Assembly: GCA_934256595.1 (NCBI GenBank)
Contig: CAKQOW010000050.1
Coordinates: 1 to 18,432 of the forward strand
Direction: 5' to 3'
Length of the DNA: 18,432 nucleotides
From: an uncultured Clostridia bacterium
Lineage (GTDB): Bacteria; Bacillota; Clostridia; Peptostreptococcales; Anaerovoracaceae
Both the position numbers and the translations under genes were made by a program. Each line of letters opens with the position of its first letter. Position 1 is the stretch's first letter. This document shows, one piece after another, positions 14,576 to 18,432 of this stretch. The notes below the pieces were generated by a model. It saw only the letters and a program-made list of their open reading frames with translations. It was not told the DNA's origin and searched no databases.

Positions 14576-15961
14576 TTAAAACTTCCTGTCCAGTTTGAGT
14601 ATCATTTCGCCTGCCTTGTATATGTCCCCGGCACCCATTGTCATAATCAGGTCGCCTGCCGAGGAGTTGTTGTAGACAAAGCTTGCAATGTCCTCTAATT
14701 TATCAAAATAATATACTTCTTTGTCAGGGTACTGTTTTCTGATTTCCTGCACCAGTCCCTTGGAGCTTATGTTATATACATTCTGCTCTCTGGCAGCATA
14801 AATCTCCGCAAGCACAACCTTGTCCGCATTCTCGAAGGAAGCTGCAAACTGGTCAAACAGCGCAAGGGTTCTGGTATATGTGTGCGGCTGGAACAGACAC
14901 CACAGGCTGTTGTGCGGAATTTTAACCGCTGCCGCAAGTGTTGCTTTAATCTCTGTCGGGTGATGTGCGTAGTCGTCGATTATCTTCCTGCCGTCCGCAG
15001 TCTGCCCCTTGATGTCAAATCTGCGCTGTGTGCCGCTGAAATTCTCAAGGGTTGTAACAATATCCTCAACATCAACGCCCAGCATATGACAGCACGCAAA
15101 GGAAGCGAGAGAATTGAGTATGTTGTGTTCTCCCGGTATTGCAAGCTGTATTGATGCCAGCGCTCTGCCCTCGTGGTTTACTGTAAACCTGGGCAGTCCG
15201 CTGTTGAATTCTATGTCTGTCACATAATATGTGCAGTTTTCTGAAAATCCGAAAGTTATAACGTTGTTAAGGTCCTTGACCACGCTGTTTACAAACGGAT
15301 TGGCATTGTAGGCTATAATGGTGCCGTCCTCAGGCACAAGCTTTGAAAATCTGTCAAAGGATTTGACTATATGGTCTATATCCTTGAAGTAGTCAAGATG
15401 GTCTGAGTCTATGTTCAGAATAATCTCGATTTTAGGACAGAGGCTCAAAAAGCTGTCCCTGTACTCGCAGGCCTCTGTTACAAAATACTGCCCGGAGCCG
15501 ACCTCTACATTGCCGCCTATCTCTGCGAGATTACCGCCCACAAGTATTGTAGGCGCCTTGTTCGCGTGCTTTAAAATTAAAGAAACCATAGAGGTTGTCG
15601 TTGTCTTGCCGTGAGTTCCCGATACCGCAATGCTGTAATCGTATTCACTCATCAGTCTGCCGAGCATCTGCGCCCTTGTAACTGCGGGTATGCCAAGTTC
15701 TCTGGCTCTGGCTATTTCGGGATTGTCGTCCGAAACTGCCGCCGTATAAACCACAAGATCTGCTCCTTCAACGTTTTTTGCTCTATGGCCTAAGTATATC
15801 TCTGCGCCGCTTGCTATAAGTTTGTCTACCATTTCGCTTTCTTTCATGTCGGAACCGCTTACCTGAAAGCCCCTCTCAAGAAGGATTTCAGCAATGGCAG
15901 ACATTCCTATTCCTCCGATTCCGATACAATGTATTCTCTTGTAATCTGACAAATTTATCAT
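14576..15961 (-). CDS. murC: UDP-N-acetylmuramate--L-alanine ligase
   Basis: The 461-residue ATP-dependent ligase adds the first residue, L-alanine, to UDP-MurNAc in peptidoglycan synthesis. It shows the N-terminal nucleotide-sugar motif HCIGIGGIGMSAIAE (11-25), the ATP loop GTHGKTTTT (115-123), the central-domain FSGTQRRFDIKG and DDYAHHPTEIKATL, and the C-terminal FQPHTYTRT. The length is typical. A strong CTGGAGGATG site precedes the ATG. It is the first gene of the murC-glmU half-prs-pth-mfd unit and is preceded by a long repeat-bearing leader. murC is not usually placed between spoVG and glmU; linkage with the acetyltransferase brings two cell-wall precursor steps under one promoter. Confidence 0.98.
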   Translation of the reverse strand: MINLSDYKRIHCIGIGGIGMSAIAEILLERGFQVSGSDMKESEMVDKLIASGAEIYLGHRAKNVEGADLVVYTAAVSDDNPEIARARELGIPAVTRAQMLGRLMSEYDYSIAVSGTHGKTTTTSMVSLILKHANKAPTILVGGNLAEIGGNVEVGSGQYFVTEACEYRDSFLSLCPKIEIILNIDSDHLDYFKDIDHIVKSFDRFSKLVPEDGTIIAYNANPFVNSVVKDLNNVITFGFSENCTYYVTDIEFNSGLPRFTVNHEGRALASIQLAIPGEHNILNSLASFACCHMLGVDVEDIVTTLENFSGTQRRFDIKGQTADGRKIIDDYAHHPTEIKATLAAAVKIPHNSLWCLFQPHTYTRTLALFDQFAASFENADKVVLAEIYAAREQNVYNISSKGLVQEIRKQYPDKEVYYFDKLEDIASFVYNNSSAGDLIMTMGAGDIYKAGEMILKLDRKF

Positions 15962-16010
15962 ATAAACATCCTCCAGATGTATATCCCTGTGTTTTAATCA
16001 ATTTACCGTC

Positions 16011-16044
16011 ACTCAAACGGCATGTGTGTTTAATCAGTTCTGAC
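16011..16044 (-). repeat. Leader repeat copy 2 (34 nt) upstream of murC
   Basis: ACTCAAACGGCATGTGT (16011-16027) and TTCTGAC (16038-16044) recur with the same 10-base spacing at 16144-16177. The intervening 10 bases differ between copies. A TATAAT on the minus strand (16050-16055) lies just beyond it. Confidence 0.8.
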
Positions 16045-16054
16045 CTGACATTAT

Positions 16055-16130
16055 AATATGCGAGCTGTGTCGAGCATATTTCAATGGTTCTTACATTACA
16101 GCAACGCTGAATTATAACTGCAGAACCATT
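16055..16130. other. Two stem-loops between the leader repeats
   Basis: AATATGC/GCATATT (16055-16061/16074-16080) has a 12-base loop, and AATGGTTCT/AGAACCATT (16083-16091/16122-16130) is a perfect 9-bp stem around about 30 bases. Both lie in the murC leader and would form in RNA. The rest of the 15962-16380 gap is AT-rich with no gene seen. Confidence 0.6.
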
Positions 16131-16143
16131 ATGCCACTTGAAA

Positions 16144-16177
16144 ACTCAAACGGCATGTGTTGTACATCGCTTCTGAC
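16144..16177 (-). repeat. Leader repeat copy 1 (34 nt) upstream of murC
   Basis: This copy shares 17 perfect bases (16144-16160) and TTCTGAC (16171-16177) with the copy at 16011-16044. It overlaps one arm of a stem formed by 16158-16170 with 16196-16208 (TGT-TGTACA-CGC pairing), which ends directly at the promoter -10. Confidence 0.8.
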
Positions 16178-16207
16178 TTCATACCTCGTCAATCAGCGTG
16201 TACAGAC

Positions 16208-16216
16208 ATTATACCA
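16208..16216 (-). promoter_or_regulatory. Extended -10 promoter of the murC operon
   Basis: On the minus strand TGGTATAAT gives a perfect extended -10; no good -35 is seen in the AT-rich DNA upstream. Transcription from here would give a leader of about 240 bases containing both 34-nt repeats and all the stem-loops before murC. Confidence 0.55.
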
Positions 16217-16307
16217 TAAACACAGTGAAAAAATGCTTTATTTTTAAGTTTTTTTATTTTAAAAAATACTGTCTAATTTGAATTATCAGATTTTTGCGAG
16301 AAAAAGC

Positions 16308-16337
16308 TTGTAATTCCAGTATTTATAGTGGTATAAT
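16308..16337 (+). promoter_or_regulatory. spoVG promoter
   Basis: TTGTAA (16308-16313), an 18-base spacer and TATAAT (16332-16337) extended by TGG, about 44 bases before the spoVG ATG. This is a sigma-A-type promoter; I see no clear sigma-H site, although spoVG is sigma-H-dependent in B. subtilis. Confidence 0.6.
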
Positions 16338-16380
16338 ATATAATCAATTAATCTCTTGTCATGAAAGGATGGAAATAGGA

Positions 16381-16659
16381 ATGAACATAACAGATGTAAG
16401 AGTTCGCAAGGTGAGTGACGAAGGAAAAATGAAAGCGGTTGTTTCTATCACTTTTGATGATGAATTCGTAGTACACGACATAAAAATTATCGAAGGACAG
16501 AATGGCCTGTTTATTGCGATGCCTAGCAAGAAAATGGGAGAAGGCGATTTCAGAGATATCGCACACCCTCTTCTTTCTGAAACACGCAACAGAATCAAAG
16601 ATGCAATATTTGCAGAGTACGAAAAGGTTCTTGCCGAAAAGGAAGAAGAAGCAGAATAA
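16381..16659 (+). CDS. spoVG: Septation/RNA-binding regulator SpoVG
   Basis: The 92-residue protein matches SpoVG throughout: MNITDVRVRKV start, GKMKAVVSITFDDEFVVHDIKIIEG core, the GLFIAMPSKKM motif and the (F)RDIAHPL segment, then a Glu/Lys-rich tail. SpoVG is a small dimeric nucleic-acid-binding regulator, first known for its effect on spore cortex and asymmetric septation and present also in non-sporulating Firmicutes. The ATG at 16381 was chosen over an upstream in-frame ATG at 16294 because the family begins MxITDVR and an AGGATGG/ATAGGA site lies just before it. It is monocistronic, divergent from murC, and ends at a strong bidirectional terminator. Confidence 0.97.
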   Translation: MNITDVRVRKVSDEGKMKAVVSITFDDEFVVHDIKIIEGQNGLFIAMPSKKMGEGDFRDIAHPLLSETRNRIKDAIFAEYEKVLAEKEEEAE

Positions 16660-16674
16660 AACTGTTTCCACACA

Positions 16675-16732
16675 AAAAGAGTTGTTGCACAGGTTATTAA
16701 TCACTGGTGATCATCTGTGCAGCAACTCTTTT
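16675..16732. terminator. Bidirectional terminator between spoVG and the kinase gene
   Basis: An 18-bp stem (16675-16692 with 16715-16732) has a single G-U type mismatch and is bordered by A-runs and T-runs on either side (TTTTGTTTTA on plus, CTTTTTGTG on minus). The loop itself holds ATCAC/GTGAT. It serves both convergent genes. Confidence 0.9.
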
Positions 16733-16735
16733 GTT

Positions 16736-18394
16736 TTAGTCTACAAAAATGCTGCCTCCTATGAACTCCCTGATTATAGAGTTGTTAACTATAATCGAGT
16801 CATCTTCAATGGTTCTGAAAAATCTTAAAAACTTAAGCATTCTCACTGCTTCGCAATATTCCGGCTCATCTTCCTTTATGTCTTTGAGCAGAGGCTCCGC
16901 ATATTTTTTAAGCACTGCAAGCTCATATATATGAACTGAATTAAACAGCACATCTGCCTGATCGTTATACGGGAATATGTTTTTGTCCTCGCCCGCTCTG
17001 ACCTTAGGCCATGAGCTTATTGTTGACTGTGCGCTGTGTCCTCTGTACTGGTAATCCCTGACCATTCTTCTGAGCATTCTCGCGTCTGTTGTCGGTATCC
17101 TGTTGTGTCTGTCAATGTTAAGCTGCGTAAACGGACTTATATAAATTCTGAATTTCTCACCGTCATCTATATACGGTGTAAGGTCACCGTTCAGTGCGTG
17201 AATACCCTCAATTACAATTGGCTGGGTCTGCTTTATTTTTGTAATCCTTTTGCCGAATGTCTTTTTGCCCTCCATAAAGTCAAACTCCGGCAGGTCAACC
17301 TCTCTGCCTGCAAGCAGATCGTTCATATTGCTGTTAAACAGCTCTATATCCAGCGTTCCCAGATTTTCATAGTCAGGCTCTCCGTACTCGTCAAGCGGTG
17401 TATTGACTCTCTCCACAAAGTAGTCATCGGTTCCGAGATAAAGAGGGTTTAATCCGTTTACCTTGAGCTGTATGCACAGTCTCCTTGCAAATGTGGTCTT
17501 GCCCGATGACGACGGTCCTGCAATTAAAACAATTCGTTTTTTGCGATGTGTAATCATATCGGCTATCTCTGCAATTTTTTTCTCATGCAGCGCCTCAGAA
17601 AGCTGAATAAGCTCTTTGTATTCGCCGTTCTCAACTTTTCTGTTTAAATCGGAAACAAACGAAACACCCATTATTCTGCCTCTTACCGTAGCTTCTCCAA
17701 AAGCATCATACAGCTTGGCTTCTTCTTTGTATTCAGGAATAACATCAGGCATGGTCGGGTGAGGGAATCTGACTATGACGCCTCTCCTGTACTTTTTAAG
17801 TTCAAAGTGTCTGATATATCCTGTTGAGGGCACCATAAGACCGTAAAAGAAATTGCTGTATCCCTCAAGAGAATAAAATCTTACCTTGTCTGCTTTTTTA
17901 TGAAGAAGTGCAAGTTTCTCAGGCTGATTAAGCTCTATAAATCTGCGTTCAGCTTCCTTGACAGAGACCTCCTCTTTAACAAAAGGTATGTCCGCTTCCA
18001 CGATTTCCCCCATTCTTTTTTCAACCGCAGCAATCTGCTCATCAGTCAAAACCGTATCACGCGCTATTGTCGTATAAAGACCTTTACTGAGTGAATTCTG
18101 TATATCAACATTCACATCTCCGAGAATATCCTTTACAGCCTTGAGATAAATCAGCGACAGACTGTACTGATAAATCAGATTGGCAGCCTGCGTGCGTATA
18201 TCAAGAAATTCTATCCTGCATGGACTGTCAATAATCTCTGTGAGGTCTACAAGGTCATTGTCTTTTTTTGCCGCAACCACAGTATAAGGCAGCTCATCAG
18301 CATAATTTAAGACAAGTTTCTCAATAGTTATACCCTTATTTATATCTATTGTATCAAACTCATCTCTGAGTTTTTTTCGTATTTTAATTTCCAT
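16736..18394 (-). CDS. Nucleoside (uridine-type) kinase with N-terminal TGS/ThrRS-like domain
   Basis: The 552-residue protein has an N-terminal ubiquitin-like TGS segment (about 1-60), a middle region resembling the second additional domain of threonyl-tRNA synthetase (about 60-230), and a C-terminal P-loop kinase of the uridine kinase/phosphoribulokinase family with Walker A GPSSSGKT (293-300), a DDYFVER motif and VIEGIHALN. This three-part architecture is common in Clostridia and annotated as nucleoside kinase; substrate is presumed uridine or cytidine, and the tRNA-synthetase-like part has no established role that I know of. The ATG follows AAAGGGA. A possible -10 (GATATAAAG) lies at the right edge; any -35 is outside the window. 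Confidence 0.88.
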   Translation of the reverse strand: MEIKIRKKLRDEFDTIDINKGITIEKLVLNYADELPYTVVAAKKDNDLVDLTEIIDSPCRIEFLDIRTQAANLIYQYSLSLIYLKAVKDILGDVNVDIQNSLSKGLYTTIARDTVLTDEQIAAVEKRMGEIVEADIPFVKEEVSVKEAERRFIELNQPEKLALLHKKADKVRFYSLEGYSNFFYGLMVPSTGYIRHFELKKYRRGVIVRFPHPTMPDVIPEYKEEAKLYDAFGEATVRGRIMGVSFVSDLNRKVENGEYKELIQLSEALHEKKIAEIADMITHRKKRIVLIAGPSSSGKTTFARRLCIQLKVNGLNPLYLGTDDYFVERVNTPLDEYGEPDYENLGTLDIELFNSNMNDLLAGREVDLPEFDFMEGKKTFGKRITKIKQTQPIVIEGIHALNGDLTPYIDDGEKFRIYISPFTQLNIDRHNRIPTTDARMLRRMVRDYQYRGHSAQSTISSWPKVRAGEDKNIFPYNDQADVLFNSVHIYELAVLKKYAEPLLKDIKEDEPEYCEAVRMLKFLRFFRTIEDDSIIVNNSIIREFIGGSIFVD

Positions 18395-18432
18395 AACAAT
18401 CCCTTTCTGACATTCTCCCTTTATATCATATT

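Overview
This window looks like the chromosome of an endospore-forming, moderately AT-rich member of the Clostridia (Bacillota). The evidence is clear spoVG and spoVT genes, a SpoVB/MurJ-type flippase, strong AGGAGG-type ribosome binding sites, short intergenic gaps and sigma-A-like promoters. I cannot name the species from the sequence alone.

Layout. Almost everything is on the minus strand, so transcription runs right to left. At the right end lies a nucleoside (uridine-type) kinase (16736-18394, -). It converges on spoVG (16381-16659, +) across a shared bidirectional terminator. A 419-base leader with repeats and hairpins separates spoVG from a tightly packed minus-strand operon: murC, a GlmU reduced to its acetyltransferase half, prs, pth and mfd (15961 down to 8851). 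Next comes a four-gene envelope-signalling cassette (8771 down to 5459): a secreted PepSY protein, an ECF sigma factor, an RsgI-like membrane anti-sigma factor with two PepSY domains, and a second secreted PepSY protein. spoVT (4929-5420, +) stands alone in the opposite direction with a sigma-G-like promoter. Left of it is a 493-base gap with a dense array of stem-loops, then the pair mtaD-like deaminase and flippase (4435 down to 1531), the HU gene hup (1346-1068), and an Rpn/PD-(D/E)XK transposase-family gene interrupted by a palindromic insert of about 79 bp (819 to the window edge).

How it fits together. From family knowledge, the backbone is the conserved Firmicute spoVG-glmU-prs-pth-mfd-spoVT-spoVB(yabM) neighbourhood. 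Here it has been edited: murC sits between spoVG and glmU, spoVG and spoVT point the opposite way from their neighbours, the sigma/anti-sigma/PepSY cassette sits between mfd and spoVT, and a deaminase gene sits between spoVT and the flippase. MurC, the GlmU half and the flippase serve peptidoglycan precursor supply; Prs, Pth and Mfd are housekeeping.

The most interesting part is the sigma cassette. The second secreted PepSY protein is, by sequence, a join of its two neighbours: its N-terminal half copies the 176-aa PepSY protein and its C-terminal half copies the PepSY sensor of the anti-sigma factor. The other points worth following are the palindromic insert in the Rpn gene, the hairpin array upstream of mtaD, the 21-bp-spaced repeats in the spoVT promoter, the repeated leader of murC and the half-length GlmU.
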